64,000 nucleotides of DNA from JBCCEJ01 sp039030335. Its GTDB lineage: Bacteria; Pseudomonadota; Gammaproteobacteria; HK1. The first letter of the stretch is position 1, and every line of letters begins with the position of its first letter. Below, piece by piece: positions 8,354 through 17,394 of the stretch. The notes below the pieces were generated by a model. The model made no database searches. It was not told where the DNA came from and saw nothing but the letters and a program-made list of their open reading frames with translations. The position numbers were made by a program, and so were the translations under genes. The stretch spans positions 10,135-74,134 of the forward strand of contig JBCCEJ010000018.1 of NCBI GenBank assembly GCA_039030335.1, in the 5' to 3' direction.

Positions 8354-9934
8354 CTACGCGTTCCAGAGCAGGTTGCGATACGGCACTTTCCCGTCTTTCT
8401 CGAGCGTTTCCAGCAGGGTGTATTCCCAATCCAGGTAGCGCTGTACATTGGTGTTGCGGTCCCCCGGTCGTTCGGAAGATGCAAGCCAGACATCGTCACG
8501 AGGATGGACAAACTCGGCGTATTCATCCGTCAGGCCGTGGCCGGCCTGTTCCCATGCTGTGTTCCCGCCTTTCAGCGCCATGACCCGCGCACCCACTTCC
8601 CTCGCAGCATGCGCCGCCAACACGCCGTCGGTTGAGGTCAGCACCGTGTCGCTGGCGAACGTTGCGTCCAGCATGTAGTCGCACACCTCCGCCCTGGAAC
8701 ACCAGCGGGCGCCTGGAATGTGCGCGGCCGCGTAGTCCCCTGAAGGGCTGACATCGATGATGCGGGCACTTCCATTCGCCTGCAGAGACGCGAGCTCCGG
8801 GACGCTGATCCGGAGTTCGGGACGCAGCGCCACTTTCGGTGGCGCATCGGGTCCGCCGATCAGGGTCGATTCCACCATCGAATGGCGCACCACGGCGACG
8901 TCCCACAGACCGATCTGTGCGAGCCAGAGCGCGGCGATGCCAGCGCGGATGCCGTCGTCGTCGACGAGCAGCACCCGCGCACCGATCGTCGGCACGTAGG
9001 CCATCGGATGCATGACGACCGAGCCTTCGGGCGCGTTGACCCACGTCGCCAGTCTGACCGCTTCGAATTCCTCGCGATTACGCACGTCGATGAGATAAGT
9101 CGTCCGACGCTTGTCGTTCGCCCAGGCAGTCGCGGTATTGGCGTCGATCACGGGGATGTTCGCGACGCTCAACATGCGACTCACGCGGGTGCTGGCCGCC
9201 CGCAGTGCCGGCTGTGACGGCGTATGCGAAAACCGCGTGGCGCCCGTTTCCAACTCGTTTCCGGACAGCAGCCAGCCGTGCGTGCCGTGATGCAATACCT
9301 GTACCCGGTTGGGTACCTGCGCCGCGCGTAGACTGAGCCCACCCAGAATGCCGCGCGTAGCGCTCATGCAGTTGACGATCACGCGGGTATCGGGTGAGGG
9401 CACCAGGTCGTTGAAACACCGCACGAGATCGCCCGCTGGCGCGCTCAGGCTGCCGGGAATATTCCCGGCCTGGTATTCCGCGCGGGGACGCGAGTCGAGT
9501 ACCACTACGTCTGGTTGCCCGACGAGCGTGCTGAGCTCTTTGGCCGAGATGAACTGGGGGCGGCCGTACCTGCGTGCATACGCGCCGAAGCCTTTGCTCG
9601 GTATGTCTACCTCGGGATACAGCGGCAAGCCGGCGTTCAGCCAGGCGCTGGCCCCACCGGCGTGAATCCTGATGTTCGTATATCCGGCGGCGCTCGCGAG
9701 GTCGGCCGCATGTTCGCTCAATTCGCCGCTTCCGTCGGTCAGGACCAATGGCGTATCGAGGCGTGGCACGGCACGTCGTAGTTCCAGTTCGATTCGTGAA
9801 ATTGGCATGTTGCCGGCGTGGAACATATGCCCCGTCGCGTGGGCGGCCACCTCACGTACGTCCAGCAGTGCCACCTCGGAATCCGCTTTTTGCAGCCGGT
9901 CCGCAAGCGTCCGGCTGTCGATTTTTGTAGTCAT
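8354..9934 (-). CDS. Four-domain rhodanese-like protein with one catalytic cysteine
   Basis: 526 residues made of four tandem rhodanese folds, recognisable by repeated LLDVR/VVLDSRP/LIDVRN/IIDVS strands and by GxxAW segments. In the active-site loop only domain 2 has cysteine (VNCMSATRG, C189). Domain 1 has Asp (LTDGSGE, D67), domain 3 Asp (VDDDGIR, about 325-327) and domain 4 Thr/Ser (TSTDG, about 434). So one domain could transfer sulfur and three are probably structural or regulatory. The C-terminal tail (about 475-526) is extra. The ATG at 9934 is preferred; a TTG at 9952 adds six residues. The gene is transcribed away from the ethylmalonyl-CoA operon, and cytoplasmic location is expected as there is no signal peptide. 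Confidence 0.88.
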   Translation of the reverse strand: MTTKIDSRTLADRLQKADSEVALLDVREVAAHATGHMFHAGNMPISRIELELRRAVPRLDTPLVLTDGSGELSEHAADLASAAGYTNIRIHAGGASAWLNAGLPLYPEVDIPSKGFGAYARRYGRPQFISAKELSTLVGQPDVVVLDSRPRAEYQAGNIPGSLSAPAGDLVRCFNDLVPSPDTRVIVNCMSATRGILGGLSLRAAQVPNRVQVLHHGTHGWLLSGNELETGATRFSHTPSQPALRAASTRVSRMLSVANIPVIDANTATAWANDKRRTTYLIDVRNREEFEAVRLATWVNAPEGSVVMHPMAYVPTIGARVLLVDDDGIRAGIAALWLAQIGLWDVAVVRHSMVESTLIGGPDAPPKVALRPELRISVPELASLQANGSARIIDVSPSGDYAAAHIPGARWCSRAEVCDYMLDATFASDTVLTSTDGVLAAHAAREVGARVMALKGGNTAWEQAGHGLTDEYAEFVHPRDDVWLASSERPGDRNTNVQRYLDWEYTLLETLEKDGKVPYRNLLWNA

Positions 9935-10028
9935 CGCAAGTGTTGCGCTCAACTCGTCTTGAGCCGAATTCTACGCAAGCCGCGCGCCTGTCGCAGGTCT
10001 TCGGTGCTCACCTCTTAGATTAACAAAA

Positions 10029-10045
10029 CCAATTTTATGCATTGG
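10029..10045. repeat. Inverted repeat in the rhodanese/ecm divergent intergenic region
   Basis: CCAAT and ATTGG arms flank a 7-base AT-rich centre in the only AT-rich part of the 187-base spacer between the divergent genes. It could be an operator or promoter element for the ethylmalonyl-CoA operon. Five-base arms can occur by chance, so support is weak. Confidence 0.25.
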
Positions 10046-10121
10046 AACCATTAGCTTCTCGGAGCGCTGATTCCATTGTTACGCTGCACCGCAGCAATAC
10101 TTCGCTGCCGAAGGAAAGTGA

Positions 10122-12188
10122 ATGCCCAGTAACCCAACCGCCGGAACCATGGCCTTCGAGCTGCCCGCGGGGCGCGATCGCCCGTGGTTGATGCGGACCT
10201 ACTCCGGGCATTCCTCCGCGGCTGCGTCCAATTCCCTGTATCGGCAGAACCTGGCTCGGGGACAGACCGGTTTGTCAGTTGCGTTCGATCTTCCGACGCA
10301 GACCGGTTATGACCCCGACCATCCCCTGGCCCGCGGCGAAGTTGGCAAAGTCGGCGTGCCCGTCGCACACATCGGCGACATGCAGACGCTGTTTCAGGAT
10401 ATTCCGCTGGAACGCATGAACACATCGTTCACGATCAATGCGACGGCCCCGTGGTTGCTGGCGTTGTACGTGGCAGTCGCTGAACGCCAGGGCGTCGATC
10501 GCGCCGAGCTCCGCGGCACCACCCAGAACGACATACTCAAGGAGTACGTGGCCCGCGGTACCTACATCTTTCCGCCCGAGGCGTCTCTGGCGCTGACCCG
10601 CGATGTCATCGAATTTGCGGTGACCGACGCGCCGAACTGGAACCCCGTGAACATCTGCAGCTACCACCTGCAGGAAGCAGGGGCCACGCCGGTTCAGGAA
10701 CTTGCGTTTGCGCTCGCCTCCGCGTTTGCGGTGCTGGACGCCGCGCGCGCGGCACCGCGGCTGGCGGCCGATGCCTTCTACCAGGCGGTTGGACGCATGT
10801 CTTTTTTCGTCAACGCGGGTGTCCGGTTCGTCGAAGAGATGTGCAAGATGCGAGCGTTCGTGCAGCTGTGGGATGAGCTGACCGCATCGCGTTACGGCAT
10901 CACCGACCCGAGACTGCGCCGTTTCCGCTACGGCGTGCAGGTCAATTCGCTCGGACTGACCGCATCGCAGCCTGAGAACAACGTGGCGCGGATCATCCTC
11001 GAAATGTTGGCCGTCACGCTCTCGCGCGACGCCCGTGCGCGCGCCATTCAACTGCCGGCCTGGAATGAGGCGCTCGGTCTGCCCCGTCCGTGGGATCAAC
11101 AGTGGGCGTTACGGATGCAGCAGATCCTGGCGCTGGAGACCGATCTGCTCGAGTACCCGGACCTGTTCGAAGGCTCGCACGTAGTGACCCACAAGACCGC
11201 CAGGCTGGTGGCGGAAACCCGCGACGAACTCGCCCGGATAGAGGCCGCGGGAGGTATGGTCGAAGCCGTGCGTTCGGGGCACGTCAAGCGGGCACTGGTC
11301 GCGAGCCTCAGTGCCCGCATGGAGGCTGTAGAAACGGGTGATGCGGCGCTGGTCGGGGTCAACTGCTTTACCGATTCCGCCGATTCGCAGCTGGCGACGG
11401 GCCGGGTTTCCGATGTGCTCGAGCGCAATCCAGCCTCGGAACGCGAGCAGATCGAAGCGTTGAGGGTGTTTCGCGACAGTCGCGATGATGCAGCGGTCCA
11501 GACCTCGCTCCAGGCATTGCGACGGGCCGCGCTCGCCGGAACCAACATCATGGAACCGTCGATACGCTGCGCACACGCCGGGGTGACAACGGGCGAGTGG
11601 GCAGCGGCTCTACGCGCTTGTTTTGGTGAATTCCGGGCACCGACGGGTATCGATACGAGTGCGCCTCCCGCCGGTCGTGGTCAGGCGCTCGCGTCACTGC
11701 GCGAGCGTACCCGGGAACTGGTCGGAATGCTGGGATGCACACCGCGCGTCGTGATCGCAAAGCCGGGGCTCGACGGACACTCCAACGGTGCCGAGCAGGT
11801 TGCGCTGCGTTGCCGGGACGCCGCGCTTGCAGTGCGCTACGACGGCATCCGCATGACGCCGGAAGAAATCGCTGAGGCCGCCGTAGCTGACGATGCGCAT
11901 CTGGTCGGCCTGTCGGTGCTGTCTGGCACCCACCTCGAACTGGTAGAACACGTTCGCCGTGCACTCGCGCGCCTCGGACGCGGCGATCTGCCGGTCGTCG
12001 TCGGGGGCATCGTGCCCGACGATGATGCCGCGCGCTTGTTGGCGAGCGGCGTCGCCGCGGTCTACACGCCCAAGGATCCCGATCTGAACGACATGGTCGG
12101 GGCAATGCTGGATGCGATCGCGGCGCACGCCGTGCCGGTGCCGGCAACGTCGTCGACCCGGCGGCTTCGCGCCGCCAGACCACGATGA
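10122..12188 (+). CDS. ecm: Ethylmalonyl-CoA mutase (coenzyme-B12-dependent)
   Basis: 688 residues, the normal length for single-chain Ecm. It rearranges (2R)-ethylmalonyl-CoA to (2S)-methylsuccinyl-CoA by a radical mechanism. The N-terminal TIM-barrel carries RTYSGHSS, GQTGLSVAFDLPTQTGYD, MNTSFTINATAPWLLALY and ICSYHLQEAGATPVQEL, which follow the Ecm rather than the methylmalonyl-CoA mutase pattern. The C-terminal cobalamin domain has the base-off His motif DGHSNG (about residues 551-556) and SVLSGTH. AAGGAA lies 6 bases before the ATG. It is first in the operon ecm-ccr-mch-mcl, and its substrate is the product of the next gene's enzyme after epimerisation. Assignment rests on motifs plus the neighbouring ccr, so it is firm. 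Confidence 0.95.
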   Translation: MPSNPTAGTMAFELPAGRDRPWLMRTYSGHSSAAASNSLYRQNLARGQTGLSVAFDLPTQTGYDPDHPLARGEVGKVGVPVAHIGDMQTLFQDIPLERMNTSFTINATAPWLLALYVAVAERQGVDRAELRGTTQNDILKEYVARGTYIFPPEASLALTRDVIEFAVTDAPNWNPVNICSYHLQEAGATPVQELAFALASAFAVLDAARAAPRLAADAFYQAVGRMSFFVNAGVRFVEEMCKMRAFVQLWDELTASRYGITDPRLRRFRYGVQVNSLGLTASQPENNVARIILEMLAVTLSRDARARAIQLPAWNEALGLPRPWDQQWALRMQQILALETDLLEYPDLFEGSHVVTHKTARLVAETRDELARIEAAGGMVEAVRSGHVKRALVASLSARMEAVETGDAALVGVNCFTDSADSQLATGRVSDVLERNPASEREQIEALRVFRDSRDDAAVQTSLQALRRAALAGTNIMEPSIRCAHAGVTTGEWAAALRACFGEFRAPTGIDTSAPPAGRGQALASLRERTRELVGMLGCTPRVVIAKPGLDGHSNGAEQVALRCRDAALAVRYDGIRMTPEEIAEAAVADDAHLVGLSVLSGTHLELVEHVRRALARLGRGDLPVVVGGIVPDDDAARLLASGVAAVYTPKDPDLNDMVGAMLDAIAAHAVPVPATSSTRRLRAARPR

Positions 12189-12288
12189 ATCTGCACCCAC
12201 GCGTGCCCGCGCCAGGGCACGCCAACACAACCTGCGCTCGTTGAGGCGCATCACCTCTGAAGCTCAAGCCTGTTCCAAGGACTTTGCC

Positions 12289-14103
12289 ATGCAAACCGCG
12301 TTACGCCCGAACGATGCCCCAGTTGCGACCACCGAACGCCTCTACGACGTTGGCGACATGCCGCCGCCAGGCGTCGTGCCGAGGCGTATGCACGCATGGA
12401 CCGTACGGGCGGAAAGTTTCGGAGAACCGCACGCGGCATTCGCGCTGGAGGTGGTGGATACACCCCAACTCGGCCCTTACGACGTGCTGGTCTACGTCAT
12501 GGCGGCGGGCGTCAACTACAACAATGTGTGGGCTGCGCTCGGCGTGCCGATCAACGTGATCGCCGCACGCAATAAGCAGGGCGAACCAGAAGCATTTCAC
12601 ATCGGCGGCAGCGACGCATCCGGGATCGTCTACGCCGCTGGTAGTGCCGTTTCGAACGTCAAACCGGGTGACGAGGTCGTGATCCACTGCGGCATGTGGG
12701 ACGAGGAGTGTGCCTGGGTGCGCGACGGAGGCGATCCGATGTACTCACCGTCGTTCCGCATCTGGGGTTATGAGAGCAACTACGGTAGTTTCGCTCAGTT
12801 TACCCGGGTGCAGGCTCATCAGTGCATGCCGAAGCCGCGGCATCTGTCCTGGGAGCAGGCGGCGTCGTACTCACTGGTTGGAGCGACGGCCTACCGGATG
12901 CTGCACGGCTGGGGCCGGCATGAGATCAAGGCCAATGACGTCGTCCTTATCTGGGGCGGCGCCGGCGGGCTCGGCAGCATGGGGATCCAGATCGCACGCG
13001 CCGCGGGCGCCATTCCGATCGCGGTGGTCTCGGGCAAGGCCAAGTTCGAATTCTGCGAGAGTCTCGGTGCCAAAGGCTGCATCGACCGGACGGAGTTCGA
13101 TCACTGGGGCATGCTGCCGCATTGGAAAGATGCGCACGGCTACGCTCAATGGCTGAAGGGCGTGCGCGCGTTCGGGGCGCGTATCTGGGACATCCTGGGT
13201 GAACGGCGTAGTCCGAGTCTGGTGTTTGAGCACCCGGGCGAAACGACCATGCCGACGTCGATGTTCGTCTGCGATACGGGCGGAATGGTGGTCATTTGCG
13301 CCGGTACGACGGGCTACAACGCGACGGTCGATCTCCGCTACACATGGATGCGTCAGAAGCGTCTGCAAGGCTCGCATTTTGCTAACGACGAGCAGTCTTA
13401 CGCGATGAACCACCTGGCGATGAGCGGCAAGCTCGACCCGTGTATGTCCAAAGCCGTGCCGTTCGCTGAACTGCCCCATGTGCATCAGTTGATGCACGAC
13501 AACCGCCATCCGCACGGCAACATGGCGGTGCTGATCGGCGCCCGGGAATTCGGCAGCGGCGTACACGATCGCTCGCCGGTCGTGCGGGAACTGCGTCCGG
13601 TGCCGAGCTTCAACGCGGCAAACCGCGCGCCCCGGAGCCGCTACCCGTGGTCAGCGCCCATGCCGGAGGTCATCCGGCAACTGGGCGCGAACAGCGCGGT
13701 CGTCGAAGACGACGGGACCGCGGTGAGGGAGCTGATGACCGAGGCTATCGTGTCGTGCGCCCCAGCTGACACGGTACACACGGCCGCGACGTTGATGGCC
13801 GTGCACCGGATCAACGCGGTCGTGGTCATGCAAAACGCCGAAGCCACCGGCGTGATCTCTCAGACCGATGTGGTGCTGGCCCGCCAGGGTCGCAGCCGCG
13901 AAGAAGCGCAGAGTCTGCCGGTCTCGGAAGTCATGAGCGATGGGTGCGTCACGTGCGACGTCGATGCGTTGCTGTCAGACGCCGTAACGACGATGTCTCG
14001 TTTGAAGATCCATCGCCTCGTCGTTACGCGCACAGAAGGATCCCGGGCGGTACCGGTCGGCCTGCTGTCGATGACCGACGTCGTTAGAAAGTTGATGCTC
14101 TGA
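12289..14103 (+). CDS. ccr: Crotonyl-CoA carboxylase/reductase fused to a C-terminal CBS-domain pair
   Basis: 604 residues. Residues 1 to about 425 are a crotonyl-CoA carboxylase/reductase of the MDR family, making ethylmalonyl-CoA from crotonyl-CoA, CO2 and NADPH. The CCR hallmarks are the HIGGSDASGIV strand, MYSPSFRIWGYESNYGSFAQF, the nucleotide-binding GGAGGLGSMG and GGMVVICAGTTGYN. After a linker rich in Pro/Arg, residues about 479-604 form a Bateman module: VRELMTEAIV, then GVISQTDVV, SEVMSDG and GLLSMTDVVRKL, which are two classic CBS repeats. Ordinary Ccr stops near residue 430, so the fusion is unusual and suggests nucleotide-dependent control. The ATG at 12289 has AAGGA upstream. The frame shows no break between the two parts. 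Confidence 0.95.
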   Translation: MQTALRPNDAPVATTERLYDVGDMPPPGVVPRRMHAWTVRAESFGEPHAAFALEVVDTPQLGPYDVLVYVMAAGVNYNNVWAALGVPINVIAARNKQGEPEAFHIGGSDASGIVYAAGSAVSNVKPGDEVVIHCGMWDEECAWVRDGGDPMYSPSFRIWGYESNYGSFAQFTRVQAHQCMPKPRHLSWEQAASYSLVGATAYRMLHGWGRHEIKANDVVLIWGGAGGLGSMGIQIARAAGAIPIAVVSGKAKFEFCESLGAKGCIDRTEFDHWGMLPHWKDAHGYAQWLKGVRAFGARIWDILGERRSPSLVFEHPGETTMPTSMFVCDTGGMVVICAGTTGYNATVDLRYTWMRQKRLQGSHFANDEQSYAMNHLAMSGKLDPCMSKAVPFAELPHVHQLMHDNRHPHGNMAVLIGAREFGSGVHDRSPVVRELRPVPSFNAANRAPRSRYPWSAPMPEVIRQLGANSAVVEDDGTAVRELMTEAIVSCAPADTVHTAATLMAVHRINAVVVMQNAEATGVISQTDVVLARQGRSREEAQSLPVSEVMSDGCVTCDVDALLSDAVTTMSRLKIHRLVVTRTEGSRAVPVGLLSMTDVVRKLML

Positions 14104-14166
14104 CGCATTGCCGCCCCTGTGACGGGTGGCGCAATATGCGCCGCTCGCTGCCGCGTGAGGATGTTC

Positions 14167-15261
14167 ATGAACGCCACGTTCAAGGCCGCCAAGACTTCGG
14201 CTGGCAATTTCTTCGAGGACTTCTACGTCGGCCTGCAGTTACCGCATGCCACACCGCGGACGGTCACTGCCGGTGACGTCGCGCACTACATCGCGCTCTA
14301 CGGTACGCGTTTCGCGGTGCATTCGTCCGACGAGTTCGCGCGCAAATCCGGCCACCCGGCTGCGCCGGTCGACGACCTGCTCGTGTTTCACATCGTGTTC
14401 GGTAAGAGCGTGCCGGACGTGTCGGTCAATGCCGTGGCCAATCTCGGTTATGCCAACGGCGTATTCGGCGTGCCCGTCTATCCCGGCGACACGCTGACCG
14501 CGACCTCCGAAGTCGTCGGGCTGCGGCAGAACTCAAACGGCAAGACCGGCACGGTCTATGTGCGTACCACGGGCCACAATCAGCGTGGTGAGGTGGTTTT
14601 GGTCTATACGCGCTGGGTTATGGTCGCCCGGCGCGACCCGCGCGGCGCTCCACCCGAGCCGGCGATCCCTTCGCTCCGCGAGGCGCCGGATCTGAACGGC
14701 CTTGTCTGCTACCTGCGCTTTGCCCCGGGCGCGTTTGACTGCGCGCTTTCGGGCAGCCCCTATCTCTTTGAAGACTATGCGGTTGGTGAGCGCATCGACC
14801 ACGTCGACGGTATGACGGTTGAACAAGCGTGTCATATGAGCGCAACCCGCCTCTATCAGAACACAGCCAAGGTGCACTTCAACGAACTCACGGAGCGCTC
14901 GGGCCGGTTCGGTCAGCGGCTGGTATACGGCGGGCACGTCATGAGTGTCGCGAGAGCTGCTTCGTACAACGGTCTCGCGAATGCTCTCGGCATCGCGGCC
15001 ATCAACGGCGGGACCCACGCCGGCCCGATCGTCGCCGGCGACACGGTGCACGCCTGGAGCGAGGTGCTCGATTCGACCGCCGTAGCCGGGCGCGACGACG
15101 TCGGCGCCCTTCGGTTGCGCACGGTCGCGGTCAAGGGCAGGTCTGCCGATGGATTTCCCTATCGCGCGCCGGGGGGTAGTTACGACCCGTGTGTCGTGCT
15201 GGATTTTGACTACACGGTATGGATGCCGACCCGCGCCGCCGCCGGTATCGCGGCCGTTTGA
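14167..15261 (+). CDS. mch: Mesaconyl-CoA hydratase (double-hotdog, MaoC-like)
   Basis: 364 residues. Interconverts mesaconyl-(C1)-CoA and beta-methylmalyl-CoA in the ethylmalonyl-CoA pathway. The N-terminus GNFFEDFYVG followed by HATPRTVT, then APVDDLLVFH, VPDVSVNAVANLGY and VYPGDTLTATSEV, match the mesaconyl-CoA hydratase type. The second hotdog starts near YLFEDYAVGERI. The start at 14167 was chosen because GAGG (14157-14160) is six bases before it; ATG at 14161 is the near alternative. It lies 63 bases after ccr and 28 bases before mcl, in the same operon. Confidence 0.93.
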   Translation: MNATFKAAKTSAGNFFEDFYVGLQLPHATPRTVTAGDVAHYIALYGTRFAVHSSDEFARKSGHPAAPVDDLLVFHIVFGKSVPDVSVNAVANLGYANGVFGVPVYPGDTLTATSEVVGLRQNSNGKTGTVYVRTTGHNQRGEVVLVYTRWVMVARRDPRGAPPEPAIPSLREAPDLNGLVCYLRFAPGAFDCALSGSPYLFEDYAVGERIDHVDGMTVEQACHMSATRLYQNTAKVHFNELTERSGRFGQRLVYGGHVMSVARAASYNGLANALGIAAINGGTHAGPIVAGDTVHAWSEVLDSTAVAGRDDVGALRLRTVAVKGRSADGFPYRAPGGSYDPCVVLDFDYTVWMPTRAAAGIAAV

Positions 15262-15289
15262 TGGCGCATTGACCCAGTTGGAGCCAACC

Positions 15290-16336
15290 ATGCAGAAAAC
15301 CCCGGCCAACTTCTACAAGCCGCTCGCCATCGGAGCCCCGCCGCCGCCGCGCACGCTGCCTCTGGCACTGGAGCGAACGGTGCACTTCCTGCCACCCCAC
15401 AACGAGAAGATCTGCGCCAAGGCAGCGTCGATCATTCGCGAGGTCGACGTGCTGCTTGGCAATCTGGAGGACGCGATTCCGGCGGGGGCCAAAGCCGAGG
15501 CACGCGCTGGTTTCATCCGCGTCGCCCGTGACAACGACTTCAGCCGTACCGGACTGTGGACCCGCGTCAATGCGTTGAACAGCCCCTGGTTCCTGGATGA
15601 CGTCACCGACATCGTGGGTGCGGTAGGTGACGCGCTCGATGTGCTGATGGTGCCGAAGGTCGAAGGTCCGTGGGACATCCATTATGTAGACCAGCTGCTG
15701 GCGCAGCTGGAAGCGCGTCACGGGGTGACCTCGCCGATTCTGGTGCACGCGATCCTCGAAACCGCCGAAGGGGTCAGGAACGTCGATGCCATCGCCGCGG
15801 CCAGCCCGCGTATGCACGGCATGAGCCTCGGTCCGGCCGATCTCGCCGCATCCCGCGGAATGAAGACGACCCGTGTAGGCGGCGGACATCCAGGCTACGG
15901 CGTGTTGGCCGACCAGGAGGGCGGTCAGCACGAGCGATCGTGGTTCCAGCAGGATCTCTGGCACTACACCGTCGCGAAAATGGTTGACGCCTGCCAGAGT
16001 CACGGGCTCAAGGCTTTTTACGGGCCGTTCGGTGATTTCAGCGACCCGCAAGCGTGTGAAGCCCAGTTTCGCAACGCGTTCTTGCAAGGTTGCGTCGGCG
16101 CCTGGACGCTGCACCCGTCGCAGATCGAGATCGCCAAGCATGTGTTCAGTCCGGACGTCGAGGAAGTGGCGTTCGCCCGACGGATCCTCGACGCCATGCC
16201 CGATGGCACAGGTGCGGTCATGATCGATGGCAAAATGCAGGACGATGCGACGTGGAAGCAGGCGAAGGTCATCTACGATCTCGCTTGTCTGGTCGCCGGG
16301 AAGGATCCGGCCCGGGCGGATCAGTACGGTTTGTAA
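15290..16336 (+). CDS. mcl1: L-malyl-CoA/beta-methylmalyl-CoA lyase (CitE-like)
   Basis: 348 residues. Splits beta-methylmalyl-CoA to glyoxylate and propionyl-CoA, and can form or split malyl-CoA. Features are the HpcH/HpaI-CitE barrel with NLEDAIPAGAKAEAR (metal/acid site region), ILETAEGVRNVDAI, MSLGPADLAASRGM followed by TTRVGGG, GPFGDFSD and GAWTLHPSQIEIA. These follow the Mcl1 lyase pattern rather than citrate lyase beta subunit. GGAG lies 8-11 bases before the ATG at 15290. As the last pathway gene of the operon it supports the ecm/ccr/mch assignments. The genes for methylsuccinyl-CoA dehydrogenase and the epimerase are not in the window. Confidence 0.92.
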   Translation: MQKTPANFYKPLAIGAPPPPRTLPLALERTVHFLPPHNEKICAKAASIIREVDVLLGNLEDAIPAGAKAEARAGFIRVARDNDFSRTGLWTRVNALNSPWFLDDVTDIVGAVGDALDVLMVPKVEGPWDIHYVDQLLAQLEARHGVTSPILVHAILETAEGVRNVDAIAAASPRMHGMSLGPADLAASRGMKTTRVGGGHPGYGVLADQEGGQHERSWFQQDLWHYTVAKMVDACQSHGLKAFYGPFGDFSDPQACEAQFRNAFLQGCVGAWTLHPSQIEIAKHVFSPDVEEVAFARRILDAMPDGTGAVMIDGKMQDDATWKQAKVIYDLACLVAGKDPARADQYGL

Positions 16337-16355
16337 CGGACGTGCGGTAACTCGA

Positions 16356-17312
16356 TTGGCGGCAACTCTGGAAGCGGCGCGCGCTTCGCTCGCCCGTCTA
16401 CCGTCTCCGCAACTGCGCGAATCGTTGCCCGTTCCGCGCGGTTACAGCCTCGCGCTCAGTTTCAATCACGTCGGCATGGGGCGGGCCGATCCAACTCAGC
16501 AGGTGCGCGGGGTCGAGGGGGCGCTGGCACTGCAAGGACCTGACGGCCCGCTGAGCATTGCGGCGCTTCAGGAAGCCGACCATCTGGACGTGTTCGTCTG
16601 GGGTGCCGACAGCGAGTGGATTCGACCTCGTCTCCCAGCCCTGTTCGGGCTGCTGGACCGTCCGTTCGCGTTTCAGCCGGACGCGCCGTCTCTGCGGCGT
16701 CTCGCCAGGCGCTACGCGGGACTCCACCTTACGCGGCTACCACGGCTCAGCACGCGGCTTATGCAGATCGTCATGCTGCAACTCATCAGCTGGCGCGACG
16801 CGACGCGGGCCTGGCGGCGTTTCATCAGCGCCCATGGGGTGGCCGCACCTGGTATTACCGTGCTGCGCGCCCCGCCGCGCATGTCGACGGTTGCCAGATT
16901 GTCGCCAGAGGCGTTCGTGGCTTGTGGACTCACCCACGCCCAGGGGCGTGCGATTATCAACATCGCCGCCCATGAGCGCCTGGTCGAACGGCAGAGCGCG
17001 CAGGCGCCCGGTGCCGCCGTCGCTGCGCTGACCGGTCTCCACGGGATCGGACCCTGGAGCGCAAACTATCTGTTGGGTACGGCTTGCGGGTTTGCCGACG
17101 CGCAGCTGTTGGGCGACTTTGGCTTGCCCCACAGCGTGGCGTGGACGCTGACCGGCGCCCCGCGCGCCGACGATGCGCAAATGCTCGAACTGCTCGAGCC
17201 CTACCGGCCGCACCGCTTCCGAATCGTGCGCTGGATCTGGGCGAGCGCCATCCACGCCCCGCGGCGGGGACCCCGCATGGCTCCGAACGCAACGGGTCGG
17301 CCTGTGGTTTGA
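16356..17312 (+). CDS. DNA-3-methyladenine glycosylase II-like protein (AlkA/HhH-GPD family)
   Basis: About 318 residues. The C-terminal half has the helix-hairpin-helix plus Gly/Pro/Asp signature: LTGLHGIGPWSANYLL followed by a short loop and LGDFGLPHSVAW, where the Asp after LG is the expected catalytic residue. The N-terminal part resembles the AlkA beta domain. It would remove alkylated purines from DNA. The start is uncertain: the TTG at 16356 lies 19 bases after mcl and has a poor ribosome site, while the frame stays open further upstream inside mcl. Close spacing suggests readthrough from the ethylmalonyl-CoA operon, though the function is unrelated. Confidence 0.8.
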   Translation: MAATLEAARASLARLPSPQLRESLPVPRGYSLALSFNHVGMGRADPTQQVRGVEGALALQGPDGPLSIAALQEADHLDVFVWGADSEWIRPRLPALFGLLDRPFAFQPDAPSLRRLARRYAGLHLTRLPRLSTRLMQIVMLQLISWRDATRAWRRFISAHGVAAPGITVLRAPPRMSTVARLSPEAFVACGLTHAQGRAIINIAAHERLVERQSAQAPGAAVAALTGLHGIGPWSANYLLGTACGFADAQLLGDFGLPHSVAWTLTGAPRADDAQMLELLEPYRPHRFRIVRWIWASAIHAPRRGPRMAPNATGRPVV

Positions 17313-17394
17313 AGCGAAGCGATCGGCGGCGCCGCGCAAACGCCCGCGCTTGATACGATAAATGGCAACACTGGACTGACCGGACCCTTTTGCC

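Noticed and set aside
12112..12288. N-terminal extension of Ccr to 12112
   Set aside because: It lies within the end of ecm in another frame and adds arginine-rich residues; ATG 12289 has AAGGA upstream.
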